A DNA stretch of 64,000 nt from assembly GCA_009829735.1 (NCBI GenBank), contig CM020618.1:5144882-5208881 (forward strand), read 5' to 3'. Each line of letters starts with the position of its first letter. Positions within the stretch are counted from its first letter, which is position 1. Positions 10,155 through 19,915 of this stretch are shown here, in pieces. The notes beneath the pieces are model-generated. The model saw only the letters and a program-made list of their open reading frames with translations. It had not been told where the DNA came from and ran no database searches. Both the position numbers and the translations under genes were made by a program. This DNA is from Pyropia yezoensis (Eukaryota; Rhodophyta; Bangiophyceae; Bangiales; Bangiaceae).

Positions 10155-13100
10155 TAGAGCAACCTGAAAGAGCAAGGTCGCGGGCGGGGGGTTGGGGTGG
10201 GGGGGGCGGGGAGGTCACAGCAAGATGCCGCGGGTTCTCACGCCACGCTCCCAACCACGTGTGGCAAAGTGGCGCAGCGTCCAAGGGGAAAAGGGTGTGG
10301 GGCAGGCGGGAGAACAGGCGCGCCGGTCTGGATGGTGTGTGCGCCACCAGCCTCGCGCCACAGAGAGCTTATCAAGCCCGGCCGCCCCGCCGCGTAGGCT
10401 CCTCTGCGCGCAGATATCGCGCCAGCCCCTCTCCCCACGAACCGCCAATGGAGGGGAGGGTCTCGGGGCCGTGGGTGGGGAGCGGAGAAAACACAAGCGA
10501 AAACGACCGTGGCCACGCTGCCTTGTACCCGTGACCACCACCCAGTGTCGGCAGCAGCCTGACGGCACGTACACGCTCGGCAGGATGACCGCGGCTCTCC
10601 AGGGGCGGACGGACGCAGGCCGCCGACGGCTCCACCCGAGGCCGTGCGAGCCGTAGTCGGTACGGAAGGTAGGAAGGGGCGGGGGGGGGATAGGAGGGTT
10701 GGGAAAAGGAAACGGAGATGTCGCGACCAAGAGAGGCGGAGAGTGACAGGGAGCGGAAGGTGGGGAATCAACAGGGGAGGGGGCAGGGAGAGGGGTTGTA
10801 TCCACCGTAGCGCCGCGGGGCCGTGTCGACGCGACAGCCCAGCCGCCACGCCGCGCCGCCGACCGTGGCCACCTGCCGGTCGAGCAACGAAGCGCGGCTG
10901 CCGGTGGCCGCCGGAGGTGGGGGGTGGCGGGAGGGGGAGCGGGAGGTGGGGGGGGGGAGGGGAGCACGTCGCCCAATGTGGCAATGCGGCTGACTGACCG
11001 CCGCGGGCAGGCGCCGAGCCGTTCTGGCTGTCACACGTGCGGCTGCCCGGCGAGGCCTTTTAGGGGGGGGGGGGGCTGGGGCGGGAGCGTCCGTCCCCAC
11101 CGCCCCCGGCGGGTGCGCCACGGGCGCACGGGTGGGGCGTGCGGCCCATTGCCGACGAGACGGCAGCCGATTACGCCCCGAAACCCGCCCTGCCCTCCCG
11201 CCCGTGCCCGCTGCCCATCCACCAGGTGCACTGTGTGGGTAGCCAGGTAGGGGGCAGTGCGTCGCCCGCCAACCGCGACCGCACCGCCGCGACTTGCGTG
11301 CAAGTTTCTCACGCCGCGTCCGCGTTGGGAGGCAAACCAGACGGCTCCCCCCCCCCCTCCCTCCTGTGCGGTCGCATTGAGGCACCGTCCGTCAGTGTGA
11401 CCACGTCGGGTATATACCTAACCGGCAGCCCCATCAGCTGCGCATTGGTGGTGTCTCCGGCTCCACCCCCCACCCCACCATCCCCCCTCCCCCCCCCCCC
11501 CCCCGCCCGCCACCCCGGCAAAAGAGAGTGGCTGTCGACGCTGTTGGGGGGGCGGCGGACCGGCCTACCTCCATGCCCACCTTCGAGAGCCACTGGTGTG
11601 GCCGCTAGGCCAGCCCGCCAAGCCGGCCATTGCCGGTGCCACGCGCCCACGGCGGGAGGACCGCTGCCCCCTCTCCCCCCCCTTCGTCCTCCCCGAATGG
11701 AGGGGCAGAGATTCTGGCAGGCCGGAAGGGGAGGGGGGGCCCCCCCTCCCCTTCCGGCCCCGGAGAGGGAGGCGCGCCCCTGCGCTGGAAGGCCCCCACA
11801 CCCGTGCCGCTCGCCTGGGTGGCCAGTGGCTACCTGCGCGGCGTGGGGTCTGGAAGGAGCCCGCTCCGACGGCCGACACGGCGGCGGCGCCCTTATTGGC
11901 TCGCCTCCCGTGAGCGCACCTGTGAGTGCTTGCGTCGGCCACTTCCCTGGGGGGGGGGCAGGGGGGTTGAATGAGCGTGGGGCGGCGCACGCCAGGTGGT
12001 TTCGTCATTGACACCCGGCCAGCCTACCACGGAGCGTGTTGAAAGCGGTTCAGCGCACGGAGGCGGCAGCCTGGCGCGCCAGTGCTCTCCGCCGACACAG
12101 GGAAAAGAAAAATAAAACGACAACGGGTACCTAGGAAGGACACGACGTTGCACCTCTCCAATGCGAGAGGGGATCGAGACGATCGCAAAACCCCCTTCAA
12201 GAAACTTGTGAGCGTCAAGTACCCCCCCCGAGAAAGTCGGGGACAACGACTGAGCTGCGTTGACTTGCAGTTTTGCCTCGCTGGACACGCCCGCACATTG
12301 GCGGGTCTCCCATGCGCATCGTGGGGGGTTGGCAGTTATCTACCAACGCCCATTGGCCAGGACCTCTTGAAGGAGAAGCGTGACACCACTTCCTCCGTGT
12401 GCTGCTGGCCGAGTGGAAAGGAATGACGACTCACTGGCGGGAGATGCGCTGCGGGCAATGCAACAGGTTTCCCACCGCCGTGCGCGCCGGTGGGATACTC
12501 GAAACTGGTGGCGGACGACGGGAGCGGGGGGGGGTTGAGGGCGTTCTCCACTCTTGACGACAGGTCGGCACCCTCCTCTTCTCCCAATGCCCTCGGGGTC
12601 CGTCGACCTGTCCTTCCTGTCTGCCGCGACCTGTTGTGTGGTGGAGAGGGGGCAACGCAGAGGAGAGGTGCCAACGGGCGCTGACCTGGACGCTCTGATC
12701 GGGGGGGGGGAGCGCGCTGATGACGTGTGCACTGAGCCTCTGTGTCGAGGACGCGAGCACGCCGCTTGCCCCACAGTCAGCCCTTGCAGAAACCAGGACA
12801 GGCGCAAGAGCGCCGAGGTGTCCGTCTTGGCTCGGGTGCCATGCTCATATCTACGAGATTTGTGTTTTGATTAGGGACGCTTTTGATTTTTGATTAGAGC
12901 TTCCCGAGACATATGAAACGTTTTAATGTTTGATTATTTCCTGGTCGCCATGTATCTACCGGGCATGCGATGAAGAGAGCGGCGTGTAGGACTGACGTTT
13001 TTTGACCTTCAGGAGGAGCACTTTAGTGGACACATTCAATGATGGAGAGGGGCAGCCGCGGCAAGTCTGGACCTGACGCCAGACGCTCCCACGTTTTCCA

Positions 13101-13437
13101 CGGTCGAGACAAGGCCGGTGTGAAAGAGTCCCCCATGGGTCTCTCCACAGCACAACAGGTGAAAAAGTGTTGGCACGCTGGAAGGGGAGGATCATGCACC
13201 ACCGCTCTGGCTGCACTCACGCCTGGGCAGGAGTGGCGTTCGAAGCGCACAAGTCTTCGTCTCGTGTCTGGGCTTTGTGCTTCCCGGTTCTTTCTCTGAA
13301 TTGATGAGGCCGAAGTGAAAAGATCATTCTCTAAAATCAAATATTGGGATTGCTGATTTGAAATACATAATTCTCGTCATCGTGACCGTGATTGACCCTT
13401 ACTCCACCTTGCGCGTGAAGGGCATCCTTGGACGAAG
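10155..13437. other. Intergenic, no gene recognised
   Basis: The left half is GC-rich low complexity with C and G runs. The right half (about 12020-13430) is an AT-richer island. Several mid-size ORFs exist on both strands; none has a coherent domain, signal peptide or recognisable motif. Regulatory sequence for the minus-strand gene at 9141-10154 would lie at the left end. Confidence 0.5.
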
Positions 13438-14247
13438 CTACTTGCACACAGCCGCCGGCGTGGCGTCAAGGCCCTTCACGTCGCCACACCCCGAGCTGCC
13501 ATACGCATCTACTTCGCATCGCATCAACGCGAAGGCCGCCACCTGGATTTGGTGGCTCCGCCCAGTCATCTGGAACTCGTACACGGTCCCCGTGGTAAGG
13601 TCGCTGGTGATGAGCATGTGCGCGTCGTGGTCCTTGTTGTAGCCGCCCCAAGCCCACTCGCCCTTGCCCACGTTGGTGTAGATCTTTTGCCACACCCCCG
13701 ACGGGAGGCTCGACCAGGACCCCCCGCGCTTTTGGCGGCCCCAGCTGCTGCCGGCGGTGCCGACCCAGCGAACAAACACGTCATTCCAGTCGGTCGGGTG
13801 CGGCGCCGCCGCCTTCATCGCCCACCGGTACCGCCCCGAGGCGGGCGCGGTGAAGCGGTAGGTGATGGCAGCGCCCGGCTGGTTGGTCGACTTGGCATAG
13901 TTGAGCGGCGTGAACTGGAGCACGTCGTACCCGACGCCGGGTGAATTGACGCGCCACCAGCTGTCACCGCCCAGGCCCTTCCAGTCCTTGTCCGTCACGG
14001 CAGCCGCCGGCAGGCGCACCGTTGTAGGGGGGGCGTACGAGTCGCCGCCCACCGCGTGCCACGACTTGGTAGAGGGGCACGACCAGGGCAGCAACCGGGA
14101 TGCGGTCGTCAGCGACCCCGTCGACCGAGGAGGCGGCGCCGCGACTGTCGCGGCGGGGGCACCGACAAGCACCGCCACCGCAGCGACTGCCGCGGTCGTC
14201 AGCAGCCCGCACCGGGGACGGCGCGTCCAAGACGCCGGTGGTGCCAT
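13438..14247 (-). CDS. Secreted beta-sandwich-like protein, possibly carbohydrate-binding
   Basis: 269 residues; ATG at 14247, immediately before a classic signal peptide (LLTTAAVAAVAVLVGAPAAT, cleavage near VAA). The mature part of about 230 residues is a single compact domain rich in Trp, Tyr, Gly and Ser with alternating strand-like segments (AAITYRFTAPASGRYRWAMK, TVYEFQMTGRSHQIQVAAFA). This pattern is usual in jelly-roll carbohydrate-binding or extracellular matrix domains. Conserved-looking features are WRVNSPG, DVFVRW, DAHMLI and two to three cysteines near the C terminus (MRCEV, SSGCGD, AVCK). No catalytic signature is visible. A cell-wall or polysaccharide-associated role is an inference from the secretion signal and fold-like pattern only. 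Confidence 0.7.
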   Translation of the reverse strand: MAPPASWTRRPRCGLLTTAAVAAVAVLVGAPAATVAAPPPRSTGSLTTASRLLPWSCPSTKSWHAVGGDSYAPPTTVRLPAAAVTDKDWKGLGGDSWWRVNSPGVGYDVLQFTPLNYAKSTNQPGAAITYRFTAPASGRYRWAMKAAAPHPTDWNDVFVRWVGTAGSSWGRQKRGGSWSSLPSGVWQKIYTNVGKGEWAWGGYNKDHDAHMLITSDLTTGTVYEFQMTGRSHQIQVAAFALMRCEVDAYGSSGCGDVKGLDATPAAVCK

Positions 14248-16117
14248 TGCGGGGAGGAGGCAAGGTGGTGGACGGAGAGAGGGGGAGAAGAGAAACGTCG
14301 AGAATGCCGAAAAGCTACCTAGAAACAAAACAGGGGTCGCCGTGTGCGTGGGGTGGTCTGCTGCTCCACGGGTGGCCGGCCCCCTCGGCGGCGGGGCGGC
14401 CGCTCAAATAGCCACCCTGCCCACAGTGGCACCAAGAGGAGGAGCCCTGTACCATGCGGCCGGCGCCGCAACGAGCCCCCCCCCACGTCCCTCTGGCGCC
14501 TCCGCTGGCGACCGCCACGGCACACCCCGCTCCTGCGCATGCCCACCCTGTGCGTGGGCCGCCCGCACAGAGCCACCCCTGAATAACAACGTGGGGGGGC
14601 GGGGGCGCGCAGAAAGCACGCCACGTATGGCATGCCGTCACACGAGCGGGGGGGAAAGGAGGGAGGAGCAAAATGGGACGAGGAGCACCCTCCCCTGGGG
14701 GCGCGACCCCACCCACCCGCCCACCCCCGTCGCCATCGCCGCCACCAATGGCCGTGCGGCCAGGGCGCAGCCGCGCGTGCCGCGCCACCCCGTCGCCGCG
14801 TCGCCGTCCACGTCGCCGCACGCCACGGGTGGACTTCACAGACACGGATGCAGAGGGGGGTGCTGAGGAGGAAGCGGGAGACGCGGGGGGGGGGGAAGCG
14901 GCGAGGGGGGACCCGCCTGATGTGGCGGCCGCGGGCGGCCGCCGCAGACCTACCGTGCCAGGCGCGCGAGGGGAGGCCCAGGCGCAGAGAAAGTCACCGA
15001 GGGGGTGTCGGGCAGGGGGGGGAGGGGCAGGGGGGAGCGGGACGCGGGGCCGCCCAAGACACGCGGCCGACGCCGCCGTGAACAGAAAATGGACAGGCTG
15101 GACGGCAGCGCGGGGGGGCGGGGGGCGGGGGCGCACGCGCCGTCGCCACCCCGACGGCGGGCGCACGCGCCGCCGCCATCTACAATGACGGCGGGCGCAA
15201 GGAGCCGCACCCCCGCCCCAGTGACGAGCGGCGGCGGCATCCCCCCACCCCGTCGTCGCTGAAAACGCCGCGGGCGGGGTGCCCAGCGTTTGGCACTAGC
15301 GTCTGGGCGGGTGGGGGGGAGTAGGCGCCCGTGGCGCAAGACGGCACCATGCGGCCATGGTGGCGGCACCAAGGCGGCCGCACGTGGTGGGGGGTGAGAG
15401 GTGGGCGACGGCAGCGTCCCGCTCCGCGCACCACCACAGCGTGGATCCCCTCGGGTGGCGGCGTGGATCCACCCCCCTCAGGAAGAGGATCCCATCGTGC
15501 GGGTGGGCGACGGAAGAAGCTTAAGGTCGTGAGAGGGGAGGGTGACGCCCACGGACAACGCCCCGCGGATCCCATGTGACCTGGAAAGTCAAGCACACAA
15601 TTGTCGAGAACTTGGACAACGTCTAACTCCTGCCCTGATAAATCAGCTCCTCTTCGCGTCCCATGTGTCATCTCAGACAATTGCGCATTTTGCTCAGCTG
15701 CCAGCTCCCGCCGCCACCGCGGTGCCGCTGTTGAGCAGTGTGCCCATAGGCCGCCTCTGACGGGAACGGCGGCGCTCAGCTTCCACTCCACCCGGTTGCC
15801 TCTGCCGGGAGGGGTGGAGCGGGCGTACGCACCGCCCACAGCCAGCCTCGGTAGATCCGCTGCTGTGGGGAGCCTACCGCGACAGCAGGCGCCTTCCAAC
15901 GAACGTCCACTCTGTCCCGAGGCACTCTCCGCTAGATACCCCCTACGCCAGCCCCTGCCTGGGCAACGCGTAGTGGGTTGCCCTCGCGCCGCCTCAACCC
16001 CCATACTCATATGGGCATGGCGGCAGACAGCGCCGCCTGCCCACCCTCTGGTGGCTCAGATGGTCACCGCCGTGGGAGTCGGCCCGCACTCTCGGCATCA
16101 TCCGCGGGCAGGGGGCC
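14248..16117. other. Intergenic between divergent genes, no gene recognised
   Basis: Spacer between the minus-strand secreted protein and the plus-strand membrane protein, so it must hold both promoters. GC-rich with many overlapping spurious ORFs; an AT-richer stretch at about 15580-15720 is the likeliest regulatory part. Confidence 0.5.
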
Positions 16118-17701
16118 ATGGCGCCGCCGACCCCTTCCTCGGGTGCTCTCTTCGTCCCCGTCGCTGCCCTTGGCGTCCGCGCGGGACCACCGGATGCCAC
16201 CACCACCGCCACCTGCAGCCGCCGCGCCTGCCGCCGCCGCTACCCGCCAACGGCCTATCCCACCGCGCCGCGCCGCCGCTGGCCGCGCCGCACCGCGCAA
16301 GCCACGGGCATCGGTGCCCAGCGGCTGCCTCCGCAAGCGGCGGCTACGCACCGGCCCGCCGGGCCCCCGCTGCGGGAACCGTCCGTGTCGGCGGGGGCGG
16401 CAGAGGCGCCCGCTCCTGCTCGCTCGCCCCCTCCCCGTCAGCGCCGCTGGGGGGTACGCTTCCCCACTGCCCCCGATGACCGGGCGCTGGTGGTGGGGGT
16501 GGTGCTGTGTTTGGCGCTGACCGCCATCATTTGGCTTGCCGGTGGCCGCCTGGCGGGGGTGCCCATCCGACTGGACCGGACCGCCCCGTTTGACTACCCT
16601 TGGCGCCTGCGGGGGCGCCCGGGGGGGGAAGATGCGGCTGCCGCGGCCGCCGCCGCTGCTGCCGCCAGCGCTGGAGCGGCGGTGCGCCGGTGGAGCGCCT
16701 GGGTGCTCTACGCCCTCCACCAGGTATGTCACTGGGTGTTGATTGGCGCGACGCGGGCGCAGCGGCAGCGGCGGCGGCAGGGAGTGGCGGTGACGAACGC
16801 GTGGCCTCTGACAGGAGGCGACCGTGCGACAAAGTCCAACGGTGGGGGTGTTGCGGGCGCCGTCGGGACAGCCGGGCCAGTGGTGGCGGCCGGCGCTCTG
16901 CGGCGGCGGTCCAGCCGCCTCCCCCGGTCCATAGGATGGCCCCAGCGGGCCACTCTGGCCGTGCACGCGGCTTTCTGCTCCGCCCGGGTAGCGCACACCC
17001 ACCTCCTCTCGTACGACGGCCTTGCGGCGGATGTGCCCGAAATCACCTCCCTAGCCGCCGTGACGCTGCTGCTCGTGTGGGTGTGGCTCCTCGAGGCCCC
17101 CCGCCGGGGGGTGGTCGCCGGCACCCGGCCGCCGCGGGCGCTGACCGCCACCGCCCTGCGCGCGACTGCGGTAGCCACTCATGGCTACTACTTTTCGTTT
17201 GCGACCATTTACACGCTGTGGTACCACCCCGCGGCATCGACGGTGGCGCACCTGTCTGGGTTTCTGTACGTCTTCTTGTTGCTACTGCAGTCGAGTCTGG
17301 CAGGAACGGCCGCTCACGGGCGGCGGTGGTGGACGTTTGCCCTTGAGGGATGGGTGGCCGTCCACGCGTTGGTCACCGCCGCCACCGTGGGCGGCGGGCG
17401 GCTGGTGCCGCTATTTGGGTGGGGGCTTGCCACCTCGTTTATGGCCGTCCACCTGCACGGCTTTGGCCTGCGCCGCCGCGTGCGGGCGGCGGTGGCGGCG
17501 GCCTACGCGTGTGGGGCCGCCGTCGCGGTGGGGGTGGGCTGGCGGGGCACCCGCGGGTGGCATTTGGTCGCCATCCCGACGCTTCTTTACGCGTCGCTGG
17601 GGGGGCTGGTGCTCGTCCTCGCCGCGTTAACCGCCGTGGGGCGGGCGGTGCGGGCCCGCAGGCAGGCGCGGGCGGGGACTGCGGGGAAAAGGGTTGGGTG
17701 A
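16118..17701 (+). CDS. Multi-pass membrane protein, unidentified
   Basis: 527 residues from an ATG in strong context (GGCCATGG). The first 120 residues are Pro/Arg/Ala-rich and disordered. Hydrophobic helices follow near residues 127-147, 196-214, 305-327, 350-372, 377-397, 410-430, 435-452, 458-478 and 487-510, about eight or nine passes. Between them, short aromatic- and His-rich loops stand out: FDYPWRL, ALHQVCHWVLIG, HGYYFSFATIYTLWYHP and LHGFGLRRR. The His and Tyr clusters at helix ends could bind a metal, haem or polar substrate, but I cannot assign a family. Coding is supported by the regular alternation of hydrophobic helices and basic loops across the whole frame. Confidence 0.65.
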   Translation: MAPPTPSSGALFVPVAALGVRAGPPDATTTATCSRRACRRRYPPTAYPTAPRRRWPRRTAQATGIGAQRLPPQAAATHRPAGPPLREPSVSAGAAEAPAPARSPPPRQRRWGVRFPTAPDDRALVVGVVLCLALTAIIWLAGGRLAGVPIRLDRTAPFDYPWRLRGRPGGEDAAAAAAAAAAASAGAAVRRWSAWVLYALHQVCHWVLIGATRAQRQRRRQGVAVTNAWPLTGGDRATKSNGGGVAGAVGTAGPVVAAGALRRRSSRLPRSIGWPQRATLAVHAAFCSARVAHTHLLSYDGLAADVPEITSLAAVTLLLVWVWLLEAPRRGVVAGTRPPRALTATALRATAVATHGYYFSFATIYTLWYHPAASTVAHLSGFLYVFLLLLQSSLAGTAAHGRRWWTFALEGWVAVHALVTAATVGGGRLVPLFGWGLATSFMAVHLHGFGLRRRVRAAVAAAYACGAAVAVGVGWRGTRGWHLVAIPTLLYASLGGLVLVLAALTAVGRAVRARRQARAGTAGKRVG

Positions 17702-18115
17702 CGGCCGGCATGCGAACTCTTTACTTGAATGGGACTCACTGCGTACTCGTCCGACGCGCCAAACGCGAGCACACTGTCGGGGCAGGGATGGGGGGGGGGG
17801 GGGGGGGGGGGGTGGGGGGGGAGAGGAAAAGAGAGAGGCACGGGCGGCGAGGGGCCGGGGGGGGTGTCGGACGTGGGGAAGGGCCACGGTGCCACACCAG
17901 CCTCGCCCGCCGCGGCCGCCAGCGCAAGACAACCCAGGGGGTGGCGACCAGGGAGCCGGGACGCGTCGGCCAAGGCGCGGCCTCCAGCGGGGTCAGCCGG
18001 CGGCGGCTACGCTACCCACCAGGACGCCATCACGACCTGCGCGGCGGTGTTCGTAAGGCAAATCAGAAGAGAACTGGAAACTATTTCTTTTAAAATCGAA
18101 ATGTTTCGTCATATT
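17702..18115. other. Intergenic, left flank of retrotransposon
   Basis: Contains a G-rich run (17789-17821) and an AT-rich 60 bp just before the element's left end. No gene is recognised. Confidence 0.6.
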
Positions 18116-18601
18116 TACTCCCTTATGCTTCCCCGGCATTGGCCGGTTACTGGCCCCGGCCCGCACGGCCGAGGGGAAGGGGAAGCGGGCTGGCGGTCGG
18201 CGGTGCTCGGCGTCGGACGATCGCTCCGGCCGTCAGGCGGCTCCCGCATGGCTGCATCCGCAGCAGCGGTTACGAGCGCACACCCGCTCTCTGCCCCCCC
18301 TCTCTCTCTTTGTTCCCGCCACCCCCCCCTCCCCCCCCACTCCCCCCACCCCCGCCCCCCGCTCCCACCCTCCTGCTGCCAAGCGGCGCAGCCCGCGGCG
18401 GTCGCCCCAGGCGGTGCCGCCTGGTGTGGCCCCTTCGGCGGCGGCGGGCTGCGACCACGGCGGCTGGGCGACGGCAGCGGCGGGGGGCGGCGGCCGGGGG
18501 CGGCTGGCGGAGGGGAAGGCGGGTGGCGCGTAAGAGCGGCCGAGCGGGCGCACCTGGCCGAGCCCTTGCGGTCTCGGCAGCGTCCGTCGACTTGCCCCGC
18601 G
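18116..18601 (+). repeat. Split direct repeat A1 (left terminus)
   Basis: 486 bp repeated as A2 at 22969-23454 with no offset change. Begins TACTCCCTTATGC and ends at CTTGCCCCGCG. Contains a C-rich pyrimidine tract of about 70 bp in its middle. It precedes the Gag ORF and probably holds the element's promoter. Confidence 0.93.
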
Positions 18602-18671
18602 TGCGGGACAAGCCGACGACTACCCGTGCTTGGCACGTGGTCTGCGCGGGCTGCGCGTTTATCGTGCTAGT

Positions 18672-19844
18672 ATGGGTGATTCAGACGGCGGGCGGAAAAC
18701 ACCTCCCCCCGCCCCGGCGGTTACGGCCGCCGACTTGGCCGAGCTGCGGGAGGAGATCGCCGCCCTCGCGCGCGCGTTTGCGGGCGGCCATGGAGCCTCG
18801 GAGGAGCAGGCGCCTGGGGCGACGCCCAGTAGCACCACTCCCCCCGACGCCTCGCTTGGCGCCGGGGCGACTCAAGCTGCAGGTCGACGCGCTGCGGCAG
18901 CAGACACAGCGGCTGATCGCGCCGCCATCGACGTCGCCGCCGACTCCCTCGTTCTCTCCAACGCTACAGACGAGGAGTCCGACGGCGGTCCCGCCTTCTC
19001 CGGCGGCAGGGGCAAGCCCGCGGGCCATCCGGACGGGCTCGACGACCCTGACGTCCCGGCCGGCACCGACCTCCTTGTCGCATTCAAGATGCCAAAGCGG
19101 ATCCGGCGGGCGGACGCTCTGCCGGTCCCCTTCACGCCCGCCGACGTCGAGCACGTCGACAACTTCCCCAAGGGCGACCAAGACTACGAGGAAGCAAATG
19201 CCACCTACGTGGCCGCGACCGGCGCCCGAGATCTCGCCAACGCCGCCTGCTCGCTCTACCACCAGCGCGACACCCTCTCCGCGGACGCTCTCGGGGCCCG
19301 CCTCGCTTGGCTCGCGGTCGCGACGCGCGTCCACTACCGCATCACGGCCGCTCGCTACGACTACCTCGTCGCCAGCAAGAACGAGCCTGGCCTGGCGGAG
19401 CTCTACCTCGCCACCGACGCAGTGCCCCGCAATCAAGGGCGCGGACCTGGGTGGCAGCGTTTCCTCAACGCCGTCGCTGCGGACCAGACGCGCGTGTTCA
19501 CCAAGCGGGCTGCTGAGGTCCGCCTCAACGCGCCCAAGCGACGCCAGAAGCGCCGTCCTGGCGGCGGAGGCGGCGGTGGCGGCGGCGGAGGCGGCGGCGG
19601 CGGTGGTGGCGGCGGCGGCGCAGGCGGAGGCTCCCGAGGCGGAGGTGGCGGCAAAGGCGGAGGAGGAGGCGGGGGAGACGGCAAGAAGGGTGGTGGCGCG
19701 GGCGGAGGCGGCTTTAAGTCGGGCGGAGGAACCGGCAGCGCTGCAGTTAGCGCTGGTGGAGGCAGGGGCGGCGGCGGGGGCGCGAGCAGCAAAACTGCTG
19801 CAGCGACCTCGACCGCTGCCGGCGGCGCCGCCGGCCACGCCTAG
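18672..19844 (+). CDS. Retrotransposon ORF1, Gag-like protein
   Basis: 390 residues from the ATG at 18672 (MGDSDG), chosen over the in-frame ATG at 18630 because it starts a polar, protein-like sequence; either could be used. An N-terminal helical segment (LAELREEIAALARAF) is followed by a disordered Ala/Asp-rich part. A compact region (residues about 130-290) has a DFxKGDxDYEEANATY-like pattern and TRVHYRITAARYDYLVASK. The last 90 residues are almost pure Gly with scattered Lys/Arg/Ser, plausibly an RNA-binding tail replacing a zinc knuckle. Gag proteins of DIRS elements are poorly conserved, so assignment rests on position upstream of RT in an intact element. The role would be to package element RNA. 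Confidence 0.75.
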   Translation: MGDSDGGRKTPPPAPAVTAADLAELREEIAALARAFAGGHGASEEQAPGATPSSTTPPDASLGAGATQAAGRRAAAADTAADRAAIDVAADSLVLSNATDEESDGGPAFSGGRGKPAGHPDGLDDPDVPAGTDLLVAFKMPKRIRRADALPVPFTPADVEHVDNFPKGDQDYEEANATYVAATGARDLANAACSLYHQRDTLSADALGARLAWLAVATRVHYRITAARYDYLVASKNEPGLAELYLATDAVPRNQGRGPGWQRFLNAVAADQTRVFTKRAAEVRLNAPKRRQKRRPGGGGGGGGGGGGGGGGGGGGAGGGSRGGGGGKGGGGGGGDGKKGGGAGGGGFKSGGGTGSAAVSAGGGRGGGGGASSKTAAATSTAAGGAAGHA

Positions 19845-19915
19845 CCGCAGGGAGAACGGTTCGACCTTTCGGCCGGCCGCCCGGGCCAAGCGCCCGCCCG
19901 GGCGGCGCTCCAAGC

